From positions 120,798,937-120,862,936 of the forward strand of contig NC_134462.1 of the NCBI RefSeq assembly GCF_047948215.1: a DNA stretch of 64,000 nucleotides, read 5' to 3'. The position numbers and the translations under genes were made by a program. Under the pieces are notes generated by a model. That model saw only the letters and a program-made list of their open reading frames with translations. It was not told the origin of the DNA and searched no databases. Shown in pieces: positions 11,785 through 22,500 of this stretch. Each line of letters starts with the position of its first letter. Position 1 is the first letter of the stretch. The stretch is from Lycorma delicatula (lineage: Eukaryota; Arthropoda; Insecta; Hemiptera; Fulgoridae).

Positions 11785-13020
11785 ACGTCGTACTCTTAAA
11801 AAAATCAAAATTCGAAAAATCCCGATAAAGCTTTTAGATATTTACTTGAAGAGTATTTTCAAGCCTGAATCGAATAAATATCTCGTTTAATATAGTCGCA
11901 AATACGGAAAATTTGGAATCGTTATTCGAAACATTTTTACCTTTGTTCACCCCTATCGAGGTCGAATTTATAAAAATCTAGAGATTGATTTTCAGATATT
12001 CGCATAATTATATGCACAAAAAATTAAAGTTGATATCTTCATTTGGAACCGAGAAATTCAAAAAACAGTAAAATTTATTTTATCCCGTTTTAACTTTTTA
12101 AACTCGGAATTTCAAAAAATTCTTTCTTAGACTTTTACAATGTAAGGAAAACTTGTATACAGATTCGCCGATTTATCTTCAGTAGTTATTTTTTCTGGGC
12201 GTTTTGCCAGTTCAGATATCTTTTTTTGTAGGTGCAGTTTATTAAAAGACTGGATTTTAATTAAATACGAAACGATTCGCAAAAAATGTAACAAACTTTC
12301 AGGACATGTTCTACTGATAAAATAAAAGAAGAAATTTCTTACAAACATAGGTTCGGGAACGCTTTGTTAACGAGTGCTAGTTGAAGAAACATTTCTGCGC
12401 CTTGGGTAAAATTAAGCTATATAGACTATAATCGTTCGGACCCAAATTATATGGTAAATTTTGTTTTGTATGAAATCGACCTTGAAAAGTTTAAAAAATA
12501 GATCCTAAAGCTGTACTTTTAGTATATTTAAAAAATGTATTGTAAAAGACAAAAGATTGGGGTCAGAATAAAAAAAACTTTTATGTTTGACGTAAAATAA
12601 GTCTGTTTAACGGATGGTAATAAACACGTAAAATTTGCAAACAAAACTTGTAAAAATTTAATTCTGAATAAACTGGTGTGATAAAGTCCATTAAAACTAA
12701 ATACATCCGTAAGAATTTCAAAGTTTATTACAACAAAACACGACAAGATGTAACAGATTTTAACTAGGTATTAAAAGAAACAAAATTTTCACTAATACAA
12801 AACAAAAGAATTAAATATAAAAAAAAAAAAATAGTCAAGTAAAATTAAAAAAAAAAAGCTGACGTTCAGTTGTAGGATCGACACAGTTGTTCTACAACTG
12901 TGGGTTGTTCCTGATGCACGGCTTACACAAACATACACACACAACTTAATTTAAAATATATGAAATTTTATTTAAATATAATTTTGTTTTTGTTTATTTA
13001 ATTCAATGATTTTAACTAAA
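11785..13020. other. AT-rich stretch, no gene
   Basis: No coding frame is recognised; frames at 12,127-12,348 and 12,528-12,746 look like chance. A small hairpin CACAGTTGT-TCT-ACAACTGTG sits at 12,882-12,902. Confidence 0.5.
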
Positions 13021-13127
13021 GCGCCCGCGCATACCGTATTTAATTGGCGCGGATGTGACGGTACTTGCGGCGACATCGGCGCTAACTAAAATAATGTAAT
13101 TTCATAACTTACATAGAACAAATTTCG

Positions 13128-13310
13128 CGAGGCTTAACTCACAAGGTACCGAATCGACCGGGCCATCGTGTTCGAGATCCAGCCAAACCGAGTTACTTCT
13201 TTACCCTTTGAATATTATTCATTTATTTAATTCTGCCGATCACCTGTACGTCACAACATAGTAGCGATTACAACAACAATTTTGTGGTGGGGGCGCGATT
13301 TCACCCCCAA
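13128..13310 (+). repeat. tRNA-related SINE-like repeat
   Basis: A TTAACTCACAAGGTA segment (about 13,134-13,148) resembles an RNA polymerase III A box, and GTTCGAGATCC (about 13,171-13,181) resembles a B box with one extra base, at a tRNA-like distance. The downstream body leads to a GTGGTGGGGGCGCG...CACCCCC segment with self-complementary G and C runs. The match to the boxes is imperfect and no second copy exists in the window. Confidence 0.45.
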
Positions 13311-13380
13311 AAATTGCACAAACAATTTGCAATTATTTTTTCAAATATTGTTACTTTTTAATTGTTACAAATGTACCTAA

Positions 13381-13720
13381 AAAAAAAATATGACCTTATT
13401 CAGGCGAAATCTCCAGATACTGAGGGTAACCTTGCTTACAGCCTCACTTCATTGACCTTTTAAGTTGATAACTTAATGACATCAATGCCCCATGTATAGA
13501 AGTAATCTGACCAAGTTAGGTCCAAACGGTCCAATAGTTCTGGAAATGTAGGATGATTTAGAGGTCAGGACGAATACACGCGCGCGCGCACACACACATA
13601 TACGAATATTAACTTCAGAAATATCTGCATCCGGTTTTTTGGTTGTTTGGGTTCCTTAGGATGTAAAAACCTCAAGATCCGGTGAAAACCGCACATGCTC
13701 CTATAACACTGTGTAAACAG
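13381..13720. other. Non-coding stretch with CG/CA microsatellite
   Basis: Mid-GC sequence with no open frame. A short (CG)n-(CA)n tract lies at about 13,577-13,598. The phrasing of the segment after it resembles dispersed insect repeats, but it occurs once here. Confidence 0.35.
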
Positions 13721-13878
13721 GAAATTAAAAAATAAAATATCAAATAAAACAGTTTGTTAGACATCTTTAAAACTAATTAACAATTAATTTTAACTAAATT
13801 TTAATGTTTGTTTCATAAGTTGGTAATTACTAACATCCGATTCGAAAATTAAGTTTTTTCTATGGTACTTAAACAACA

Positions 13879-14045
13879 ATGCCGGCTCCGTGGCGCGAAT
13901 GATAGCGTCTCGGCCTTTCATCCGGAGGTTCCGGGTTTGAATCCCGGTCAGGCATGGCATTTTCACACGCCACAAAAATTGTCATTCATCTCATTCTATG
14001 AAGCAATACCTAACGGTGGTCCCGTAGGTTAAAAAATAAAAAAAT
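13879..14045 (+). repeat. tRNA-derived SINE with well-preserved T-arm
   Basis: The head folds like a tRNA. The T-arm is perfect: CCGGG (13,931-13,935), 7-nt loop TTTGAAT, CCCGG (13,943-13,947), and it contains the B box GGTTTGAATCC (13,934-13,944). An A-box-like GTGGCGCGAATG lies about 40 bp upstream at 13,890. Acceptor halves ATGCC (13,879) and GGCAT (13,951) pair. A TTTC-containing anticodon loop suggests a glutamate-type ancestor, but the anticodon stem is imperfect. The body (13,958-14,030) leads into an A-rich tail. The 61-codon antisense frame here is a shadow. Confidence 0.82.
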
Positions 14046-14104
14046 TTAAGCGGCAATAAACATTTAAATAAATAAATGGAGTAGTAGTGCGTGTACTTTA
14101 TTAA

Positions 14105-14285
14105 CTAACGGTCCGTTATAAATTTTCCAAGGAAGAATACGCAGACATCATTTTTGCTCGTGGGTTCTGCGATGGAAATACACGAGCTGCTCAGCGGGAA
14201 TAACATCACAGATTTCCGAACAGGAGGATTCCAGGGCACAGAACCTTCGCCTCGGTATTTTGTTGTTCATGTATCAGTGGATTAT
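14105..14285 (+). pseudogene. DUF4817-type transposon N-terminal fragment
   Basis: Reading from 14,105 in frame gives LTVRYKFSKEEYADIIFARG, then FCDGNTRAAQRE, a TAA, then HHRFPNRRIPGHRTFASVF. This is the helix-turn-helix domain (DUF4817) at the N-terminus of many insect DDE transposases, with the usual REY-H-RRFPNRR block broken by one stop codon where a tyrosine is expected. Homology is lost after about 14,285, so only the DNA-binding head remains and it cannot encode a working protein. Confidence 0.72.
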
Positions 14286-17200
14286 AGTCTTCTGAACGAC
14301 AAGAGCATCCATCGGCATCATTGATGCTAAAACGCATTTTGAAAAACAAAACGGTTGAAATACTAAAATATCACAAAAATTACACTAAGCGTGGTAAAAT
14401 ATATTTGTCGACAGGATTATCGGAATTCACACGAATACCAAACAAGGAAATAATTCCGGTTCTCTTCCTTGTCCCGAATAAGCCGATTCCTGAATTTGAT
14501 GAACATCTATTTTAAACGACTTTTAACCATCATTTTAATGCCAGGAAAGTATAGCTGAGCGAAAGAAATTTCATAGCTATCCCCCAGATTCAACCCCCTA
14601 ATGGAGGACGTAATTATGTAAACTTTTAAACCGTGAAGGAATTTTCAAATCGATCGTAATTTATGAGATAGTCCAGACAAGCAAAAAAACTCTATCTCCC
14701 ATAATGTTTTTGATCGTAATGAAATTCATATAAATATAATATATGTGTTTGTATCCGTGTGCGCGCGGCTACGTTGATTTAATTTTGTACGGCTTGAGTA
14801 TTAAAATCATGATATGGATAAAGAATAAAATGTCTTTTCAGTCTGAAACATAAATTTGATTCGTTAAAACTATATATAGTTTAATATAATTTAAGCAGTG
14901 CAAGAAAAAAAAAATTTTGAATTTTTAATCGTTAACACCGTGTTGAATAAATTATATATTATTTTATTAAAATATCAATATATAATTTACCGGTAATTTA
15001 TTTTTCAATTATATTTTTAATTATATATTTTGCACAGGATTTTTAATTTTAGTTTATAATATTTGTTATAAGTATTAAATTAAGACTTAAAAAAAAATTG
15101 ACAGCTAAAAAGAGAAAGTAAAAATTATCCCCAGTTGTTTTAATTTACATTTTTATTAAGAGATTTTAATATTCATATACTTAATGCCCATCATTTTTAT
15201 TTTTATTTAGAAAGATTGTTATTGTATGTTTTTTTTTTTAAATATTAAATGACCTTAGAGTATTTTCTAGATAATTTTAAAGATAGAGTCCCAAAATATA
15301 ATAAATAAATGTTTTATTCTGATCGTTACATAGTAATTCAATTATAGTCGTATTGATCGCGTAATTATAAAATGAATTATTAACGTAAACATTATAAGAT
15401 ATAAAACAGGTGTGTTTAAGTCCACTTTAATTTTTAAATGCAAAGCCAAGAAAGGTAAATACATTAAATACGAAAAATACCTACAAAATAATTCACGATT
15501 CAGAAAACGCTATTGAAAGTTATTTTGAGCACATATTGACTCGTAAGTATACGTTGAAGGGGATACAGATAAATCGTTTCTTTTTATTTCTCTTTTTAAT
15601 ATTGTTTACGTAAAAAAATATATATTTTAATAGTATTTTAAAAATCTGATGATTTTCAACGATTCGGCAATTTGTAAGCCGAAGTATCGTGTTGAATGAC
15701 AGTTTCTTTATCTGGTTTGGTATTGTTATTTTTTAAGAACTAATAATTCTTTTTTTTATGTTGCACGTTTATAAATACACACAGGAAGAAAACTCAGTTT
15801 ACATGTTTCATAGTTATGAGCGCCACATAATAACAGTCTGAAGGCCCATTTTTTAAGCTTAAGAAAATGTTTTCAAACAGTAAATTAACAAACGTATTTA
15901 TTTATTTTCGTCTATGTTTTAAAATTGATTTTTTTCTTTTATTAAATAATTCTTTAATAGACTACGTACAAAAGCAATCGAATTCAGTCTTCGATCGCTG
16001 GCTACTTAACACAGGAAAGAGTCCGATTCATATCGAACTTCTTGTGAAGATAATGTTAATTAATTACTTTCACTCCGTTTCTGAACTTTCAAATAAACTT
16101 CATTTAAGAATGTTTTTGCATTGTATTTTTATTTTACCGTTAAGTTCTCAGTTTTGTTCGTAGTTTTAGTATCGTTCTTAATTCAGTGTAACCACCTCTG
16201 ACGCTAATTGTGATTTAATCTCTGTTTGTAATATTTACTAGTCCGAATTTTTTTTAAATTTATTTTATTAGGACAAATTTAATTTCTTTAAAATTTAATT
16301 AATTTATTTTCTCATGAGACAACTTTATTAAAGTTATGGTTACAAGTGTTTTCAAATCTTTTGTTTATCAAGTACTCCTACTTGATACACCTTCACAGTC
16401 AAACTACTTGTTTAGAGTTTTTTCGTTAAATATGTTATTCTGCAGCAACTGTAACCCGTGTTACTTTAGTAAACCGCAGCTATTTATACGAATGGAGCGA
16501 TTTAAATTTTTAGTTGTTTTTCTGTTTTACTAGTTTTTGTTCTTTTTTCCGTATAATTTATTATATTTTTTTAACTAAGTATAAAATTAAAAATCAAAAA
16601 GTTTGATAAAATTGAATATTTTAAAAGTTTATGACAGTTAAGGCTTAGAACCTTTGGGAAAAAGGGGACAAATAATTCCGTGAAAGAACCAAGTCGATAG
16701 TCGGAATAAGTACTGAAAAAATTGTGAACATGTAGCGCATAGGTGAAACAAATAACCCCGTTTTCATCGTTTCCATACGGTCCGGGGCTAAAAAATGTCT
16801 TCACTTTGAATATTTTTATTTTAGTCGACTGTTGACTCATTTTACATAATCTATTACAATACTAACGCGGCCATATCTTTTACGATTCTGTTAGTTTTTA
16901 AAAAATTTGTATCTATTCAAATATTTGCCACAAGAAGAAAACTTATACTTCGCACGCAATAAAATTCAATCGAATCGCATAATACTCTGGACAAAATAAA
17001 ATAAGTTAATGTACGGTTATTTTTTATAATAATAATAACAATGTTTTGGAAAAACAATTTAGTAATAAAAACATCATTAGTAATGAGTTTATATTACAAT
17101 AATATCCAAATAATATTACAATAATATATGGTACTGAATTAAATTTCTGTTTTATTGAGTTTGCCTAATAAGATGATAAAACTAAATATCTTGCAAAAAC

Positions 17201-17545
17201 TGTACAACGATGATTCCTTTCCGCACTTCCTCTAGCAAACATGGAGTTAGATATACATCAAGACGTAGTAGCACAGCCTCTCGCTACGCTATTACATCTT
17301 CATTAGGCTTTTATATACGTGAATATTTTAGATAAAGTGATAACAGTTCAATCGATTGAAACTTTAGTCATCCTCACAAATCAATCTTATTTATAGTTAT
17401 GTATAATTATTTAACATAAATTATGGCTAAAATTGATTATTTTTCTACTTTATTTTTACATAAAACTACAGTCCTACAATCTACACATACTTTTTTCTAT
17501 TGATAAAAACTTTGTATAATTTCGTTTTTAAATTAAACGATTTTA
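14286..17545. other. AT-rich stretch, no gene
   Basis: The 64-codon frame at 14,321-14,515 follows the DUF4817 relic but does not match what normally follows that domain. Frames at 15,867-16,163 and 16,336-16,533 are F/L/S-rich chance frames. No repeat copy is recognised. Confidence 0.5.
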
Positions 17546-17555
17546 CATTTTTAAT

Positions 17556-18235
17556 TGCTTGTACGAAGTAAAGGAAATATGGTGATCGCGAAAAATTTCG
17601 ATTTTCAGATTTCAACGGAAATATCAATCCATTTAGACCATCCCTGAATCCATTTTGACTAGTTTCGGTGTGACGTCTGTACGTACCTCCGTATATACGT
17701 ATCTCCCATAATTGAAACACGATTAGCGGTATCTAGTTGTGTACTTCCCCTTTTGATTGCAATTGACTGAACCAAAAGTGTCAAAAAAAGCCCAAAATCC
17801 CAAAGAATTTGGTTTTTTGACTTTTTTTTAGCTGCAGTAATAAGCCCTCATTAAAAGCTTTTCAATGATATATCATAAATGGTACTTATTTTCATTGGTT
17901 CCAGACTTATAGACAAATAAAATTTTAATTAATGAAATATTTGGATCTCGAAAGGGAAGGTACACGGTTCGAATCACACTTCAGTTTAATTTTTTTTTAA
18001 GTTGTTTTATAATTTAAATATATTGATTTATTAAAAATTTCGAGTATTAACCCGTGATTGTAAAAAAATAATAATAATATAATAACTTAAAATTATTAAT
18101 AATAATAATAAATAATAATTCAATAACAATAAAAAAAAAATAAGAAAAAATCTTAAGTTAGTAGTGAAATAAAATTTTATGTACTTTTAAAAATGCGTGT
18201 ATGTATTTAATATGCATTATTACATATTTTTAACC
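17556..18235 (+). repeat. Repeat family F, copy F1
   Basis: Shares with the copies at 28.64, 29.50, 40.77 and 47.71 kb a characteristic order of blocks: a GTGATCGCGAAAAATTTCG-type start, GTTTCGGTGTGACGTCTGTACG, a CCAAAATCC/GGATTTTGG inverted repeat, a GGTTCGAATC B-box-like motif (17,966-17,975), then a low-complexity AAT-rich tail. It ends where the mariner element begins, so mariner may have inserted into its 3' end. Confidence 0.8.
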
Positions 18236-18289
18236 GAAGTCTGTTAATAAAATAATGAGATTGGTTCAGAAAAACATTTTATTTACAAT

Positions 18290-19376
18290 CCAATTATACA
18301 TGAACTCTACCACCTTCGAAATAGTTCCCTTGGGAAGCCACGCAACGCTTCAAACGGTTATCCCAATCTTCATAGCAATGTTCGAACCCAGAAACCGGAA
18401 TGTCCTTCAGATGGTCGGATTTTTTTCAGATGGTCCTTCAGATTTTTTAAATATTTTCTACTGTTCCCAAAACGGTGTCCTTTGAAGTTTTTTTTTTTTA
18501 AAGTCGGGAACAGAAATAAGTCGCAGGGACTCAAGTCAGCTGAATAAGGTGATTAAGGAACTACAGGAATGATTTTCTTTGCTAAAAGCTCATTAATTGA
18601 GAGTGCAGTGCAGTGTGCATGGCATTGTCATGATGCAGCATCCAGTTGTCTTTAATTGCTGGCCTCACGCGAGCAACTCTTTTCCGCAGTCTTTCAAAAA
18701 CTTCTCGGTAAACATATTGATTTACAGTTGTCCTGTAGGCACTGTCTTATGGACAGTGCCGTTATTTTTGAAGAAACAAATTAGTATGGTTTTAATTTTT
18801 GATTTGCTCATTTTTGCTTTTTTGGAACGTGGTGAGTTTGAAGTGCCACTCTTTACTCTGGCGTTTTGTTTCTGGGTCGTACTCAAACATCTAAGATTCA
18901 TCATCAGTAATATCATTTTTTACAAAACCAGGATCAGTTTCAATTCGGCCTAGAAGATCGCGGCACATTTCCACGCTGTTGTTTTTCTGTTCAACAGTGA
19001 AGTTTTTTGGGACCAATTTTGTACAAAATTTTTTCATGTCCAATTCGTTTGTCAAAATTTGATGGACTGTGGTTCAAATGAACCGTACCACAGTATGAAT
19101 GATTGTTCTACAATCATTCTGATAGTTAGCCGGTCGTACCGTATCAAGTCTCTGATTCGCTCATCATTGTCGTCACTTTTTGACGTTAAAGGTCTTCCAG
19201 AGCGTGGATCGTTCGAAACTGATTCCCAGCCATCTGAAAATGCTTTAAACCACTACTCGTGACAGAGCGTCATCTCCATGCGGCCATTTCAATTTTTAAA
19301 ATGTTTCAATAGCATTCTCACCGTGTTTAGCACAAAACTTGTTTGCACAACATCGCTCATAATTAGTATCACTCAT
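18290..19376 (-). pseudogene. mariner transposase, inner copy with C-terminus
   Basis: ATG at 19,376 starts MSDTNYERCCANKFCAKHGE, the DNA-binding head, but a stop follows after ETF. Further blocks in shifting frames: LTNELDMKKFCTKLVPKNFT, VEMCRDLLGRIETDPGF, NDIT-DDES (first catalytic aspartate region, about 18,890), YDPETKRQS, then KTVPTGQL (18,722), WMLHHDNA (second catalytic aspartate, about 18,630), SPYSADLSPCD (third, about 18,530) and the C-terminus RCVASQGNYFEGG (about 18,300-18,345). Spacing of the last two aspartates is roughly that of DD34D mariners. Multiple stops and frameshifts make it inactive. Confidence 0.85.
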
Positions 19377-19482
19377 TTCTGTAACGCAAAGCAAAAACTC
19401 GTTTCACGAAATGTTTGTTTACGTCTCACGTGGCTACAATAGACCAAAAATGTACCTAATATAAATCAGCTGTTCGTAAAAG

Positions 19483-20038
19483 TTTGGAACGTGGTGAGTT
19501 TGAAGTGCCACTCTTTACTCTGGCGTTTTGTTTGTGGGTCGTACTCAAACATCTAAGATTCATCACCAGTAATATCATTTTTTAGAAAACCAGGATCAGT
19601 TTCAATTCGGCCTAGAAGATCGCGGCACATTTCCACGCTGTTGTTTTTCTGTTCAACAGTGAAGTTTTTTGGGACCAATTTTGTACAAATTTTTTCATGT
19701 CCAATTCGTTTGTCAAAATTTGATGGACTGTGGTTCAAATGAACCGTACCACAGTATGAATGATTGTTCTACAATAATTCTGATAGTTAATCGCCGGTCG
19801 TACCGTATCAAGTCTGATTCGCTCATCATTGTCGTCACTTTTTGACGTTAACGGTCTTCCAGAGCGTGGATCGTCTGAAACTGATTCCCAGCCATCTGAA
19901 AATGCTTTAAACCACTACTCGTGACAGAGCGTCATCTCCATGCGGCCTTTTCAATTTTTAAAATGTTTCAATAGCATTCTCACCGTGTTTAACACAAAAC
20001 TTGTTTGCACAACATCGCTCATAATTAGTATCACTCAT
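19483..20038 (-). pseudogene. mariner transposase, duplicated N-terminal half
   Basis: Second copy of the first half of the transposase, starting at an ATG at 20,038 and carrying the same early stop after ETF. It includes the best uninterrupted stretch of the catalytic domain (19,738-19,553): RIGHEKICTKLVPKNFTVEQ...DPGFLKND with ITGDES at its end. Coding homology breaks at 19,483, where it fuses back to the 5' untranslated region of the inner copy. This outer copy keeps ITGDES, whereas the inner has ITDDES. Confidence 0.85.
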
Positions 20039-20242
20039 TTTCGTAACGCAAAGCAAAAACTCGTTTCACGAAATGTTTGTTTATGTCTCACGTGGCTACA
20101 ATAGACCAAAAATTTACCTAATATAAATCAGCTGTTCATAAAATTACGATGTTTACTAATAACTTTACAGTGTTGCCATTGCGGCTGCCAAAAAAAAACT
20201 AATCTCATTATTACTTTATTTTCAGACCTTATGTAAGTCAGT

Positions 20243-20288
20243 ATATTAAATAATCAGATGTTTAGTGAAACATCTGATTATTTAATAT
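20243..20288. repeat. Perfect 21-bp-arm hairpin beside the mariner end
   Basis: Arms 20,243-20,263 and 20,268-20,288 are exact reverse complements around a 4-nt loop AGTG. Such perfection in old repeat DNA suggests a recent inverted duplication or a functional hairpin. Confidence 0.95.
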
Positions 20289-20339
20289 TAATTGAAAATT
20301 ATAATTTAGAATCGTATTATTTCTGTTTTTTCTAGTTAA

Positions 20340-20950
20340 TTAATTTCTGTCCAGTATACATGCCCTATCTTTAATAGCTTGCAAAAATTCTTATCTTTTA
20401 GTTCATTACCCCTCTGATATTGTCAGACAATATTCTCCCAAGTCGGATTTGATCATCATTTCGTTTATTTGTTTTTTGTTGCCAATCATTTAATCGCTGT
20501 TTGGTTTGATGTAATTCTTGTGATCTTAATTTGTGTACACGTTCTCTAGTTTTCAAATTTTCTCTCTTTTTAAATTCATCATCTCCTTAATCTTTTTAGT
20601 CATTCCTTAGTCTTAACGTTTTCGCCCTCTTTATATTTATTATCTTCTCTTAACGTTTTTATTCTTTCTTTATTTGCATCTTTTCTTCCTGTTTATTTTT
20701 TTTGTTTGCTACATTTTCTTTCTTTTTTCCTTATTTTAAATTTAAATATATTAATTTATGAATAATTATTAAACTCTGATTATAAAAAAAATAATAATAA
20801 ATAATAATTCAACATTAACAATAAAAAAAAAAAATTAAAAAATCAGAAGTTATTAGTGAGATAACATTTTATGTACTTTTAAAAATGTGTACATGTAATT
20901 TAATAGGTTTACAAGGAAGTCATATGGTGTCCACATCAGATTTTTCAAAA
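20340..20950 (-). mobile_element. Relic B: second copy of the Helitron-like coding repeat joined to a family-F tail
   Basis: Positions 20,358-20,720 are homologous to 163-560. On the minus strand the frame reads KRENLKTRERVHKLRS, QELHQTK, RLNDWQQKTNKRNDDQ and RLGRILSDNIRG before a stop, clearer than in copy A. The peptide is basic and helical, with no catalytic motif in view. From 20,725 the sequence is instead the 3' low-complexity tail of family F (GTACATGTAATTTAATAGG...TGGTGTCCACATCAG, to 20,945). The same F-tail block also occurs beside copy A, so the two may be parts of one larger element. Confidence 0.5.
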
Positions 20951-22500
20951 ATGATTTTTAGTAAATACTTAATAATTGTATAATCTACAAGTTATTATAT
21001 TTATCAGGAATATAAAATCATGTCTGTGTGTAGGTTATAACTTAATCTTTCAATATAAATATAATATTATGGTATGATAAAACATAAAACTGGATATTAC
21101 GGTGTAATTTTACCCGTCCTTCAGTCCGGTAATGCTTATTAAATAGGCCTGGTTTTTTATTATTGACGATGTATATGTTTGCATATATGGAGAGAGGTTA
21201 CCTTCGGTTTCGTGTACTGTATTGCATTGTGTATAGCTTAGTAGTGTATAGTCTTGTTTGAAATTGGATCAATGCTCGCCACGTTGGCGCCCGTTTGGCC
21301 GTCCAGGTAGGGTAGGCCGTTTCTTGATTCATTTCTTCCCCTAGTTTTGAATAACAAGACCTGCTCGCTTGCTAGCTCGCTGCCAGTGCCTTCTCTCTCT
21401 ACATATATATACGTACTCACACATACACACAAAGAAACGCCATATAACCCTACCTTATACCTTCCTATTGATTGAAAGTCTCCCCCGTTCCCCCTTTTTG
21501 TGTGTTGTACGTTATGTATTCATATACGACCCAGTCCCAGCTGAAAGTCCAACTTCGCAAATCTACTTTTTTTTTAGGCGGCTTCTTATATTTTTCCTTC
21601 TGCTTTCCTTCTCGATGAAATGTATTTCTTCTTTTGTATTTTGAAACTTTTTATTTTTATTATGTATTGATATAGGTCTGTATATTTATCATAACTTATT
21701 TTGGATTCGGTTTTAAAATTCGTTGTAAGTCGAATTGTTTTAAAATATTATGTACTTAAAATAATAAATTCAAAAATAGTTAATGCGGAAATACATATTA
21801 TTATTAATCGTATGATGTTTGTAGAAACTAGAACGGGGATTTAATTTTGCCAACCGGCAGGGAATTAGGAGAAAATTTATTCGTCGATAAAATTGGAATA
21901 TTAAGGAAATTCACACGATAAACAAAAATAAACTCGCTTCAATCCTCTCACCGCTGCAAAAGATAAATTACGACTTTTAACTTTGAAGGTCAAGGTTTTT
22001 ATTATATTAAACGCTGTATAGTAGAGCACAATTCATTTCCACTTCTTGTGGTGATATTTATTTATGTTTATATTTTTTATACGTTATGCTTCCTACGCGT
22101 ATTATTTCAAAGTCCGGCGGTACAAAATATATTCTAAAAAAATGTTTATATACCCTCTCGCTTGTCTATTAATCTGTGAAATCCTGAATAAAATAATTCA
22201 AATAATCTATTCTAAATTTACCAAAATATTTAACTAATCTTATGTATGTATGTATTGCATTCATTTTCATATAATGTAAGGGAAAACGAATTATATTTTT
22301 AGCCCGTGTGGTAAAAGAATATTGTGCCTTTAAAAAAATTGTTTATTTTAATGCCGTTCGTTATTATTACCTTTTGTTTCTCCAATATAAGTTTACCGAA
22401 ATAAAACATTAAAGTATGTAAGAATCCGATTATATTATTACGTAAAAAAAATTATTTTACTATTAGGAAAATTTTGAATATTATTTTTGTTAGTACGAGC
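20951..22500. other. Mostly AT-rich stretch with GC-richer patch
   Basis: Positions 21,230-21,530 are GC-richer with GCTCGCTTGC-type runs like those at 2,380 and 2,570, and a short CA tract at about 21,418-21,431. Overlapping frames on both strands (21,238-21,644) are not convincing. The rest is AT-rich with nothing recognised. Confidence 0.45.

Larger units (their letters stand above)
18238..20231 (-). mobile_element. mariner-family DNA transposon with internal tandem duplication
   Basis: Terminal inverted repeats are visible: AGTCTG..AATAAAaTAATGAGATT at 18,238-18,262 and the reverse complement of TAATCTCATTATTACTTTATTTTCAGACC at the right end (to 20,231). The minus strand encodes a broken mariner transposase. 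The segment 18,822-19,482 is repeated almost identically at 19,483-20,144 (offset 662 bp). Removing one copy leaves about 1.33 kb, the normal size of a mariner element, so the extra 662 bp is an insertion by duplication. It is flanked on the left by repeat F1 and on the right by a 21-bp-arm hairpin. Confidence 0.88.

Noticed and set aside
18597..18953. 118-codon plus-strand ORF, also the antisense-looking frames at 18,255 and 19,059
   Set aside because: They are antisense to the mariner transposase, which is clearly recognisable on the minus strand.
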